This document shows, one piece after another, positions 23,401 to 36,831 of a DNA stretch of 64,000 bases (positions within the stretch are counted from its first letter, which is position 1; every line of letters starts with the position of its first letter). Below the pieces are notes generated by a model. It searched no databases, was not told the origin of the DNA, and saw only the letters and a list, made by a program, of their open reading frames with translations. Source of the DNA: Apostichopus japonicus (Eukaryota > Echinodermata > Holothuroidea > Aspidochirotida > Stichopodidae); contig NC_092580.1 of NCBI RefSeq assembly GCF_037975245.1, positions 18,708,501 to 18,772,500 of the forward strand, given 5' to 3'. Both the position numbers and the translations under genes were made by a program.

Positions 23401-26400
23401 AAGAGGGGGGGGGGGGTGGAGGGAGGGGTTCAGTGACATAATTATCTCCGGGTCCGTCCTGGCACTCTGGGTTTCTGTTGGTGTGTCACCATGGATGTGT
23501 CTGTCGGTGGTGGTACGGAAAGACGGGTGGAGTTTTTTTTCCATGATTGACCATGTGTAGGTTTAGTTTTGAAATATTGATTAAGTCCCGCAAATTTTCT
23601 TTTACAAACAGATGGGGAACTTCGGCCCGACATGAATTTCATACATGTTGACGAAATATCACGTGATTTACTAGGGGAGCGATTTGAAGATGTTATATCT
23701 ACGTTAACAGTCATCAACGATAAAATCAATCAAGTAGATGAAATGTCATTACTGGAACTTTTACAACAATCACAACAGGACTATGAAGGTTATACATATA
23801 TACCCGGAGGTCATTGGAAGCCAAAAAATACCACGGACAAATCCAAGGTAAGGATACCATTCAAGTGACTGAACTACTTATTCTACCACACACAAACGTC
23901 AGTTTATGCGTCAGTTTCTCAGATGCAACATAATAAAACTAAACATATATATTTCAGTGGTGTAACGTGGATCATTGTAGTCTGCGCCATATACATCACA
24001 GCCCCCCCCCCCACCCACCCACCCATCCCCACCTCTTCTTAATCCCAGCTTATCTGTTTTCGTTCTAAAACTACATCATATTTCGGGCAGACCCAGCATT
24101 ACCTCAGGTACTACTGCATTAGAAATACGTCGGTACTTGTGACCATGCCCCCTCCCCTTGCTCTTCGACTCAGTAAATTATTTATGTCAGTTGTTGGTTG
24201 TTGGCGTAATAAATCGATATACTCAGTGGCACTATGTGTGTATCATGCCCGTGAGTCACTGGTTGTTATAATTATTCTCACCTCATTGAGAAAATATCGA
24301 AGGTGTGATAAGCGACACCGAGACCCATACGTGATTATACCACTGTTTGCAAATTATGTGTTAGATTCGTCAAATTAGCACTTTTTCTTTCAAAACAAGA
24401 TCTGCGTCAAAGTCCTTTCATATCATTTAGGTTGTAAAGAATCGTCATCATATGTCATTTTTGCCCTTACCCCCCCCCCCCCCCTTCTTTCCTCCCATTC
24501 TTCAAAGTCATTTACCAAATCAAGATCACGATGACCCTCAGTTTATTGCAATATCTTCCAAAAGTGAATGGACGTACACAGTTCTCATAGTGGATGGAAT
24601 GCATAAAATCCATGAATATTCACTGTACAGCACGAGCTTATCTAGGCTGGTGTACGGCCTCCACGTACACAATAAGTGCCATGGTATATAGAGTAATTGA
24701 TCGAAAGTAATTAAGTGGTGCAGAGAACCAGATTTTCTCCCGTCTTTATGGTGAGCTATATCGATTTACTTTACCTTTAGCTTCTATTGTTTCTCTGTTC
24801 ATTTCTTTGTTTTTTTGTTGATACTTATATAGGTTGCTCTCCTGGTTCCATTCCGCAACAGGGAGAGGACGATTGGCATATTTCTGCGTCACATGATCCC
24901 ATTTATTCTTCGTCAACGTTTAGAATTTGGAATTTTCGTTATCGAACAGGTTTGTTTTAACGATTATCTCCTCCTGTCCACCCCACCCCCACCCACACCC
25001 CACCCCAACCCCACCCCAACGCATCCACTTCCCCTCTCTTAACGAAATGTGAGCTCAAGTTAGCCATTCCTTGGTGATCACCATGTTTGCATGATGTATG
25101 CGGTTACAGCGTTTTTCGTTACCTGCATCCTCGTTAACTTCTTCACTATAGAAAATGTTGTAGGAATTCTCATATTGAATTAATAATTAATTACAGTATG
25201 ATCATAGAATACATAATCCATGAAATCGAATGACAAACAGGACTACAGACCCTTGATCCAATTCGCCACTGCTCTAGAAAAATTACTATTCGCAACTGCG
25301 TTCTCTAAAAAAGATGCGTCGGGGGTCGGTGGAAGTTGATGGGTAGTAGACTATTATCCAGTCAGACTTGCGATAGCTGTATCATTAACTATTCTCGTTA
25401 AGATGAACCAGACTGACATACCTCACCCGTCGTACCCCACCCCACCCCGCCCCACCACACCCCACCGCACCCTCCTCATCCCTTTCCTTCTACTCTCAAA
25501 TCTATTTCATCAGATAATTAATGCCAATAGAAACGTAAAAGAAAATTCCACCACTGTTTTTGTTTTTGTTTTCTTCATTAGACGGACAGTCTTAAATTTA
25601 ATCGAGCTATGTTGATGAATGTTGGTTTCTTAGAGGCTCTCAAGTTTGAAGAATGGGATTGCATCGTTATTCATGATGTTGATTTTATTCCACATTATGA
25701 TGACAACTCTTATACGTGCCACAGTATGCCACGTCATTTTCTCAGTGGACTTGCCAAAAGACCGTAAGAAACAGAACACTCCTCTTTTCCTCTTTTTTCT
25801 CCCCTCTTTTTGATATATATGAAAATGAAATCCTTTGTTTTCCTCTGTTGTGATGTTCAGATTAGCAGGCTTAGAATTGCATAAACTGTAATTAATATCA
25901 GCACCGTGTTGACAATTAATTAAAACTTGTCTAATTTCTTTGAGTAAATAACGACTAGCCCAGCTACTGATATACGTGCTTTTTTTGGTTGTTTTTCTTC
26001 AAGCCACAAGCCTTATCCTTGAACACATTGAACATAAAGTATGGAGACCCCCTAGTTAGGTATTCCGATTTGGAGGGGCACCAATAATTTAAGGGGGCAC
26101 TAACAATTTAAGAAAGGGCACAATACTCGTGTCTTGCACCTTGTGAACTTTATGTATACATGGTCGTAGTTTACAATGAGGAAAGCAAAATAGTCTGCAC
26201 CAAGGGAAGGGCGTACGCCCGGCTTGACTTCGAGCCTGGGATGGGGGCACTCCCGGCTTGACTACGAGCCTGGGATGGGGGCACGCCCGGCTTGACAACG
26301 AGCCTGGGAAGGGGGCACGCCCGGCTTGACAACGAGCCTGGGAAGGGGGAACGTCCGGCTTGACTACGAGACTTGGGAGGGGAACGCCCGGCTTGACTAC

Positions 26401-28741
26401 GAGCCTGATAGTATGTCTATAAGATTTTCATTGTTGTTCTTTCTATACTGCAGTTGTAGCCATTTATTGAAATTATTGAAATAATTATTATTTACTGTCG
26501 CTACAATAATTGTTAATATAATCCATTTGCGGTTATTGTTGTTTGTGTTGTCCTGTTACTACCATACTGTTGTTAATGTATCGTTGCTGTTGTTTTTCGT
26601 TTCTGCTTTGTTGTACAGTTTTTTACTGTTGTTAACTGTTGTTTTCTTTTTCTTTTCTTGATAACGTTTGTCACTATATGCTTTTGTTGTTTACGTATCT
26701 GTGCTAGGATTGGCTTGCGGTGGATAAGGCAAAACTACAGTATTGCTTTAGTGCAAAGCTACTTAGTTTGTTATTTTAGTTTTATATCAGACACTGCTCA
26801 GAGGAGACACAAAACATCATCTTGAGCTTGTGATATATTAAAAATCTGGATGATGATGGACAACCCTCTAGACAGCTAATAAAGATCTTACTCCTAGCAG
26901 GAAGACTCTCATATGTATGGAACGCCGAAAGGGCAATGTATTATGTTGTCTACTTGTATGTTGTCTGTTATCATGTTGTTGTCTCCTTAGATGTTGCTGT
27001 CTCATTTAATGTTGTTGTCTCCTTCAATGTTGTTGTCTCCTTTGTTATTGTAATCTCCTTTGATGCTGTTGTCTCATTTGATCTTGTTGTCTCCTTTGAT
27101 GCTCGCGGCGCTGTTCACTTTTATGACGTCAGTTTGTAAATTTGTGATATCACACTGCGGCTAGGATATGAATCCTTTTACTTTCTTTCTGTTTTTGTTC
27201 ATATTTTCAAGGTTCACCAGTACTGACATTGAAACCACTGCCATAATTAGATCATGATCAATATTTTGAATGAACGGCTTGTAAACCTCCATCACCATCA
27301 CAGTAAATCAACATTGTAATAAATCAAAGAAACAACGTAATTGGTTGAAGCATATGTAGCTCGATGACGTCATATTCAGACTTGATCAAGTCTTTTACTC
27401 TGTGCGTGAAGGACTATTAACTTTACCTGTAATATCTCCTCTCAAGTAGAACCAGATTTCTTTCTAGCTGTTTGGAGAAGTTTTCCTTTCATAGTTTTCT
27501 TTTATCACATAGGTCATCGATAAGGTTTGGGTTTGTGACTATTTTAATATTTTTCCCATACTTCGTATCGTTTGTATTTTTCACAATTTCAGATTCAATT
27601 CTTTCTGCTCTTTCTTCTTTTTGTGACAGAAAAGTCAAAGATTTCGAATTTAACGGGGTCACAGGTTTCACTGTTAGACAGTATCGATTGATGAACGGCG
27701 CCCCTAATCGGTACTGGGGTTGGGGCGGAGAGGATCACGAGCTAAGGACTCGAGCGGAATTACAGAAATGGAAAATCTACAGGACAAACTATCCCTATGG
27801 ATTTTACGATCATATTCCACATAAAGTGCACGCTAGGAACGAAACAGAAGACAATTGGTAAGTATGAGTGCTTAAAGGCATTGAAGACTCACCCCAAATT
27901 GCGTGCCGCGCTCTGAAAAAGTTAACTTTCCGTCGCTTGCAAGTGAAGTTTTTTTCTTGTCGCTACAAAATGCAGACAATAATGAAACGTGATACCTTGT
28001 TATCTTTTATCTAGACCTGAAATGTCCATCGCTGCTATGTACACTGTGTTGTGGGCATTGACCGTAGCTGTATGCATTGACTGTACACTAGTGTCTAATT
28101 ACCGACGGTAGCAAGCTGTGTGTGTATTTTCTGGGATCGATGGTGGTGTTTAACACTTCTGTTACACCTCGTTCGAAAATAGGTCAGATTACCGGCATGA
28201 TACGTTTCTTTTTGCGCGAGTCTTCACACCCTTTAAAGTGGTGTGTTGGGGTTGTTGGTGGAGTTACCGTCAATATATCTGAGCAGTAACCTATTTAAAG
28301 GATATTTCACATGTGTATATGGATATCTAGAGTAATATGTAAATAAAAAAATAAAAAAATCTGTTGAGAAAAGTCAATATGATTGTTATCAGTAGGTTAA
28401 TACAATACCTAAAAAGGTGCATGTTTCATAAGATATTGTTTGTTCTGAAATTGTTCATATCAATCGAAATTCAATTGTCTTTAATATGCTACAATGATTT
28501 TAACGTGTCAAATAAAACAAATGTAGCCTTATGATATTCCTCTTTGTTTGTTTTTTGTTTCTCTTTATTAAGGCCCCAATTTAACAAAGAAGTAGCAGAA
28601 TGGCAATTTCGAGATGGTCTTAACAACATCCAGTATTCACAACCGGAAGTGACGATCCATCCGCTCTTTGTGAAAATAGAAGTCGCTTTATCAGAGCTAA
28701 AAATAAAGGCAGATCATCGAAGGAGCAAAAAGAAAACATAA
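20433..28741 (+). CDS. Beta-1,4-galactosyltransferase family glycosyltransferase, six exons
   Basis: Coding exons: 20433-20601, 23612-23847, 24833-24949, 25582-25763, 27630-27857, 28573-28741, with GT/AG at every junction and frame kept throughout (366 residues). Exon 1 encodes a short cytoplasmic MFRYR and a hydrophobic signal anchor (residues about 6-25), typical of type II Golgi enzymes. Exon 2 ends in GGHWKPK, the family entry motif. Exon 3 gives VALLVPFRNRERTIGIFLRH, the UDP-sugar fold. Exon 4 has FNRAMLMNVGF and the metal-binding HDVDFIP. Exon 5 has NRYWGWGGEDHE and PHKVHARNE, whose His fits the third metal ligand. Exon 6 has RDGLNNIQYS. The family moves galactose (or GalNAc) from UDP-sugar to GlcNAc or Glc. 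Odd points: the Cys that normally follows the GG-W-P motif is Asn (NTT, a glycosylation sequon), and the usual FGG before the acceptor loop reads FNG. An acceptor at 20410 suggests an upstream 5'UTR exon. Member and exact sugar specificity cannot be fixed from sequence. Confidence 0.95.
21191..21558. mobile_element. hAT-like miniature element in intron 1
   Basis: The ends are CATAGGCGTAGGAGG and, reversed, CATAGGCGTTAGGGG. The flanking 8-mers are CCCAAGAG and CCCAAAAG, an 8-base target duplication with one mismatch, which fits the hAT superfamily. The 368-base element is non-coding and ends in a poly-C run. It carries TTCGGGCA twice. Confidence 0.7.
22909..22965 (+). repeat. 14-bp tandem repeat
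   Basis: Four copies of CTAAATTCTAGACC, nearly perfect, in intron 1 of the galactosyltransferase gene. Confidence 0.9.
23042..23348. mobile_element. Palindromic MITE, copy 1
   Basis: The element reads from CCGATTCACACAGAGATTAC to a mirrored CTGTGTGTATCGGG, and its interior is itself an inverted repeat: AGCATGTGCTA, TTACAGTAAGAACTGA and TGTAATCCCAACAAA are followed in reverse order by their complements. A second, diverged copy lies at 49362-49660. No coding capacity. It sits in intron 1. Transcribed, the centre (23131-23266) would form a long hairpin. Confidence 0.8.
24977..25022 (-). promoter_or_regulatory. G-quadruplex-prone tract near the intron 3 donor
   Basis: Repeated CCCCACCCC on the + strand gives consecutive GGGG runs separated by one to three bases on the - strand, starting 27 bases past the donor at 24950. 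The G-rich strand is the template strand. Structure is predicted from pattern only. Confidence 0.4.
26203..26410 (+). repeat. 34-bp minisatellite in intron 4
   Basis: About six copies of a unit starting CCCGGCTTGACTACGAGCCT followed by GGGATGGGGGCACG. Copies differ mainly in TTCGAG, TACGAG or AACGAG and in the G-run length. Confidence 0.9.
26973..27098 (+). repeat. 18-bp minisatellite in intron 4
   Basis: Seven copies of ATGTTGTTGTCTCCTTTG with substitutions only. Because 18 is a multiple of three, it leaves an open frame of a six-residue repeat. Nothing suggests it is translated. Confidence 0.9.
27872..28236 (+). mobile_element. TTAA-flanked MITE, copy 2, in intron 5
   Basis: Same element as 19644-20007: starts TTAAAGGCATTGAAGACTC, ends GAGTCTTCACACCCTTTAA, with TTAA at both edges. 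It begins only 14 bases after the exon 5 donor, so everything past the first 14 bases of the intron is transposon sequence for about 365 bases. Confidence 0.8.
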
Positions 28742-28842
28742 ACGTTCAAAGTCAGATTTAATTCTTTTACCCTGGTATTGGTAGTAAGTTTTTTCAAGAA
28801 CGATATATAGTCTATTAAGAACTTATTGAGACAATAACCTCC

Positions 28843-28848
28843 AATAAA
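28843..28848 (+). promoter_or_regulatory. Probable polyadenylation signal
   Basis: AATAAA lies 102 bases after the galactosyltransferase stop codon. It is the nearest canonical signal and would give a short 3'UTR. Confidence 0.5.
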
Positions 28849-28864
28849 GTCCAAGGGGAACTAT

Positions 28865-29180
28865 TGAATTGACTTGCAACCTTCAAAGGTATAATGGGAT
28901 GAGTTCTATCAAAATATGTCGTTACCATGGTAAAAGCGTTAAAGGTGGACGAAAAAGGTCAAAGCTCGTAGATCATATTCGACGACAAACGAACATTTGC
29001 TTCCATGGAGGAGTGTTGAATTGACTTGCAAAATTCAATAGTTATGTCAAGTAATATTAAACTATGTGATAACGATGGTAACAAACGCCAGTGGTCAAAG
29101 TTCAAATGTCAAATTAAGCATCGGAAATATGGGATTGACTCGCAGCCTCCACATGTGTAATGAATAAGTATGTCAAGTAC
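28865..29180 (+). repeat. Degenerate tandem repeat downstream of the galactosyltransferase gene
   Basis: TGAATTGACTTGCAA starts at 28865 and 29017, and a weaker version (GGGATTGACTCGCAG) at about 29131. Each is followed by variants of TATGTCAAG/ATGTCG and GATGGTAA/CATGGTAA and a GGTCAAAG block. Confidence 0.5.
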
Positions 29181-29934
29181 TAACATTTGACGTTGAGACC
29201 ATGTTAACTAACTTAAAGTATCAATAGCCAAGGTGCTATGGCAAATATTTGAATGTAATATAATTCAACTTTGTGTGCTAGTGATCGAACTTTCTGTTTT
29301 TTTTTTACTTACCTATTTTGGGTTTTTCATCAAAGATATTGTAAAGCGATAAACGTGTTTGATCGCCGACTTCTATATTTCTTGAACACATAAAGGTAAA
29401 GTCGGTGGACGTGTTTTGTTTTGCTTTGCTTGTTAGTTTGCATAAGAAGAGTTCGTATACACGTAATGATGAAGCAAAATAGCGTGTTCATTTAAGTTTG
29501 GTAGGAAGGTGCACTAATGTCTTAAAAACGTTCAGTATGAAAGGTGATAGGCCATTTGCGAATTGTGACTTTATGCTGTGAATACAGAGACAAATATTTC
29601 ATAGACATGCTAACTTCACAAATTATCTAATCAAAAAATATCTTTATATATAATTGCAATGATGACTGAGGTCAAATGTTATGGAAGCGATAAGCAATTT
29701 TATGATGAGAAATGCAACACACTGAATTGCCCTTTTCTTATATATTTTCCTATTTTGTTTTTATATTCTTCCTTAACTAAAAATGGAGTACAGCACTATT
29801 CTCTTGAAATATCAAGCAAATTATTGTTGTCAATCAATCCAATTGGAAAGGGGAGGTGGTTTTATATATTTAAAATTATATTTTATTACTAATAAAGGCC
29901 AATTAAAGCAGAAAGTTCTAGGAAACTACACTGT

Positions 29935-32500
29935 AACAGTATTGAAGCTGGATATTTTGAACAACATTACCATAAACTCGAAGAAATGCCATAAAGTCTA
30001 TAGAATCGTTATTCACCTCGTGACAAAGATTTGAGAAACTTCAATTTTGATCCAAATTCGACAATTTTGTAAGGCTATACCCTTACCATTTTTTTCAAAT
30101 TTGGCCCAAAATCGCGACTTTTTAAAATTCTTCCCAAAATGATTTAGATGGTTTAGAGCGCCCTCCTCTAAATATCATGCACAGCTCTCATCCAAATCGG
30201 TCCATTTTGAAAGAAAGGGCCCATTTTAGAAAAAAAAAGGAAATCATCATGTAACTCTATTGAAACGTCAAATGACGCTGAAAATTTCGAACAACGCCAC
30301 TCTAAACTCGAGGATATGCCACAATGGAGCCTTTAGAATCCGTAAGGACATCCCGACAAAGATTTGAGAAACTTCAACTTTGGTCCAAATTCGACAGTTT
30401 TGTAAGGTTTTTCCCTTACCATTTTTCCAAATTTGGCCCAAAATCGCGACTTTTTAAAATTCTTCCCAAAATGATGTAGATGGTTTAGAGATCCTTCCTC
30501 TTTATATACCACGTCTTACAGCTCTCATCCAAATCGGTCCAATTTGAAAAAAAGAGCCCATTTTAGAAAAAAGGGTAATCATCACGTCACTCTATTAATA
30601 CGCCAAATGACGCTGAACATTTCGAACATCGCCACTCTAAACTCGAGGATATGCCACAATGGAGCCTTTAGAATCCGTAAGGACATCCCGACAAAGATTT
30701 GAGAAACTTCAATTTTGGTCCAAATTCGACAATTTTGTAAGGCTATACCCTTACTATTTTTCCAAATTTGACCCAAAACACGACTTTTTTTACTTCTTCC
30801 CAGAATGATCTAGATGGTTTAGAGCGCCCTCCTCTTTATATACCAGGCACAGCTTTCATCCAAATCGGTCCAATTTGAAAAAAAGAGCCCATTTTAGAAA
30901 AAAAAGGGTAATCATCACGTCACTCTATTAATACGCCAATTGACGCTGAAAATTTCGAACATCGCCACTCTAAACTCGAGGATATGCCACAATGGAGCCT
31001 TTAGAATCCGTAAGGACATCCCGACAAAGATTTGAGAAACTTCAATTTTGGTCCAAATTCGACAATTTTGTAAGGCTATACCCTTACCATTTTTCCAAAT
31101 TTGGCCCAAAATCGCGACTTTTTTTTCCTCTTCCCAAAATGATGTAGATGGTTTAGAGATCCCTCCTCTTTATATACCAGGTCTTACAGCTCTTATCCAA
31201 ATCGATCCAATTTGAAAAAAAAGAGCCCATTTTAGAAAAAAAAAGGGTAATCATCACGTCACCCTTTTAATACGCCAATTGACGCTGAACATTTCGAACA
31301 ACGCCACTCTAAACTCGAGGATATGCCACAATGGAGCCTTTAGAATCCGTAAGGACATCCCGACAAAGATTTGAGAAACTTCAACTTTGGTCCAAATTCG
31401 ACAATTTTGTAAGGCTATACCCTTACCATTTTTCCAAATTTGGCCCAAAATCGCGACTTTTTAAAATTCTTCCCAAAATGATGTAGATGGTTTAGAGCGC
31501 CCCCCTCTTTATATACCAGGCACAGCTCTCATCCAAATCGATGCAATTTGAAAGAAAGAGCCCATTTAAAAAATAATAATAATCATCATCACATCACTCT
31601 ATTAAAACGCCAAATGACGCTGAAAATTTCGAACAACGCCACTCTAAACTCGAGGATATGCCACAATGGAGCCTTTAGAATCCGTAAGGACATCCCGACA
31701 AAGATTTGAGAAACTTCAATTTTGGTCCAAATTCGACAATTTTGTAAGGCCCTTACCAATTTTGTATACCCTTACCATCTTTCCAAATTTGGCCCAAAAT
31801 CGCGACTTTTTTTACTTCTTCCCAAAATGATGTAGATGGTTTAGAGCGCCCTCCTCTTTATATATCAGGCACAGCTCTCATCCAAATCGGTCCAATTTGA
31901 AAGAAAGAGCCCATTTTAGAAAAATAACAATAATCATCATATCACTCTATTAAAACGCCAAATGACGCTGAATATTTCGAACAACGCCACTCTAAACTCG
32001 AGGATATGCCACAATGGAGCCTTTAGAATCCGTATAAGGACATCCCGACAAAGATTTGAGAAACTTCAATTTTGGTCCAAATTCGACAATTTTGTAAGGC
32101 TATACCCTTACCATTTTTCCAAATTTGGCCAAAAATCGCGACTTTTTAAAATTCTTCCCAAAATGATGTAGATGGTTTAGAGCGCCCTCCTCTTTATATA
32201 CCAGGCACAGCTCTCATCCAATCGGTCCAATTTGAAAGAAAGAGCCCATTTTAGAAAAGAAAAAAAGGTAATCATCATGTCACCCTTTTAAAACGCCAAA
32301 TGACGCTGAAAATTTCGAACAACGCCACTCTAAACTCGAGGATATGCCACAATGGAGCCTTTAGAATCCGTAAGGACATCCCGACAAAGATTTGAGAAAC
32401 TTCAATTTTGGCCCAAATTCGACAATTTGTAAGAAAGATGACTCATGATGACTTAGATGTCTCATGAAAATGACGCTGAAAACTTTGTAAGGCTATATAT
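29935..32500 (+). repeat. Satellite array, unit about 337 bp, seven full units plus degenerate ends
   Basis: Unit starts (TGACGCTGAA) lie at 30273, 30608, 30941, 31280, 31615, 31963 and 32301. A diverged copy precedes them from about 29935 and a broken one follows at 32471. Spacing is 333-348. A core of about 190 bases, from TGACGCTGAA to AAATCGCGACTTTTT, is almost invariant, while the remaining 145 bases vary in A/T runs and small blocks. The core holds an antisense frame of about 64 codons in several units, but unit lengths are not multiples of three and no domain is recognisable, so I treat the array as non-coding. Confidence 0.95.
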
Positions 32501-34920
32501 ACCCTTGTTTGATATATTTTTCATTGATCTATTTTTGTTTTCAATTTTGTCATTTCATGTCCATAGTCATGAATGAATTATCATTTTACTTGTTAGGAAT
32601 TTTGAAACCATTCCAGTGTACTTTCTTTCCAGTGGCTTTGTTGAATGTAATCATTTGTAATGTAAAGATATTTCCACTGATCTGAATGAGATATACCTTA
32701 ACACTCAGCTGGATTCTTCTTCTGTTTTTGTCTTCGGCGGGGATAGGGTGGAAGAAAAAATTTACAGTGAAAAAATTAATAACTAACAAAGTCAAAGACG
32801 GTGTTTAATTGTCTTTGTTTTATGTACTTGTGGAATGCATCCACTCACGGAAAATACAAAGTACATATAATATTTAAAAAAAAGTAACCTTTGAAATATG
32901 TTCGCTCAGAGAAATGAAAATACATAATTGCTGCTCTTTAAACTCGAGTCCTTACGATGTTCAAAACAAACAAAACTTTTGTAAAACATTGGTAAAACTT
33001 AATATTACTAAAAAATTACATCGTAGAGTTACACAGCATCTGACACAACGTCATTGGACTTTCGTGAAAGGACAGGAAAACTACAGAATCTTACAATTTG
33101 GCTGTATCAGAAAACAGATCGATTTGACCGACACTGTTTTTTTTTTTTTTTTTGCCTACCTTACATATTGACAAAGCAACTGATAATTGTCAAACAAGTA
33201 TAAAATATCAAATAACTGATCTGTCAAAACGTTAAGGTTAAATCCAAATGTTAAAATGATTACAGGATTATGTCGGGATTGTGTTTAAGCTTTTTTTCTT
33301 ACATTTTTTTTCTTTTTTTGGTGTTCAAATTGTTGAACTGCTCAACTGTCTTGTACTTCAACAAAATGATGAAAATTGTCGAATTGACTACTGGCCGAAA
33401 TTGGGCAATTTAGTTCAATTCGGCATTTTGTTGCAAATTGTTGAAATAATAACCTTCCATAAGGTCACTTCAGCATTATCCATTGAAAACAAAACCTAAT
33501 TTACTCTACATTAAAAGGAACAATGTATACTATTGAGCCAAAATATGGAATTGTTTTAGATTAAATTAGTAACTATTTCGTCTTTTGGTAATTAATTGGG
33601 GCGTTGATTATTTAACAATTGTATTAGCAAATTGTTAACATATCATTAAAAATAAATTGTCCTTTTATTATTGAAACTTGTTAACAGATTAACCAAAAGA
33701 TCTTTACACTTTGACGTCACCTTAACGTTTCCATACTTATCACTTGTCATCATCACTATTCTTGTACAGCGTCCTCACTTTTCTGTCCCCCCCCCCCCCC
33801 CCTTGGAACACTTTGAAGAAGAATTTTGCAATGTCGCTATATGGATTGGTATTAACAAGAGTAACCAAATAAGGGACTCATAAATCAACCATCGATTTTG
33901 TTGACAAAAAGTGTTCGAATTATAATACACAATTTCTATATACAGTAACTGTCAATTAAGTAATTGCATCAAGGCTGAAATCATTTGAAAGAAAAAGAAA
34001 GAAAAAAAACTCTCAAATTAGTTAAATTCAGGCTTTCATACTGCAAAACTCGATTGGCTAATATTTAATTCTAACAATAGTAGTTATTGCATTTAATGAC
34101 GCCCTTCGTGATATTCGTAAACGTAAACTTCCAAAGTTCCGATTGGATAGACGCGGGGTCAATACAGAACAATCGAGCAAAAATTTTCCCGCCTTTTTTG
34201 AAATTGAGATGCTTCCTTGCATAGGCTTAACAAATTACGAGAAGGCGTTCTTCTCTGCAGTGACAGGAGTGTCAAAAGTCTTTTACAAAAGCCTTTACAA
34301 ATTGTCGAATGTTGCAAACTACATATTTTTTCTCTTCTCACGTTTATCCATTCATATATATTTCCATGCGGAATAGAGCAACCGTTTCGTATTATGTAAT
34401 ATGGTTGTGAAATATGGCCCGTACAATGCGGTTTAAGACAATGCCTTGTATGCAGTATGAATTGATATCATAATTTTTAAAAAATGGTTTACATTATAAT
34501 GCGTTCTATAATATCCCTTTATATTTCAATAACTTACAAGTCTAATATTATTATATTGATTGAAATAATTAAGAAAAGTAGCAGAAACTTGTAGAGCTGA
34601 TAAAATGGCTTTTATATAGATCAACTTCTGTGAATTGCTATTGGTGAGTTAGTCTTAAAGAATAAATTGTTTAACAGAGATAATCATGGAAAACGTTATT
34701 GATGACAATGTCAAGCAAACGGGGAGAAAATTCCTATATCGTACGAAAGGACCACCTATGGCACACACACGAACAGAAACTTCTTGGAATTGGATCTGTT
34801 GGGTTGTTTTCACAACAAGGATTCGTTTAGGAAAATGTTAAGTAAAGTTTATTATGAAAAAAATGTTTTTCAATATTTTCAGCCACTGTGTGTAAGTTTC
34901 TTTTTCCATTATTTCAACGT
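32501..34920. other. Non-coding stretch, no supported gene
   Basis: No domain-bearing exons. A poly-C tract lies at 33787-33802. A frame at 34143-34376 has mixed composition but neither splice partners nor a recognisable motif. Confidence 0.5.
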
Positions 34921-34925
34921 GTACT

Positions 34926-36831
<1,906 letters not shown>

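Noticed and set aside
26936-27139. Frame with repeated VVSF hexapeptides
   Set aside because: It is the 18-bp intronic minisatellite, lying between exons 4 and 5 of a well-supported gene.
30582-31448. Three nearly identical 64-codon antisense frames
   Set aside because: They repeat once per satellite unit, unit lengths break frame, and there is no recognisable motif.
29935-32500. Regularly spaced repeats considered as a CRISPR array
   Set aside because: Units are about 337 bases and contiguous, with no spacers, and the context is eukaryotic.
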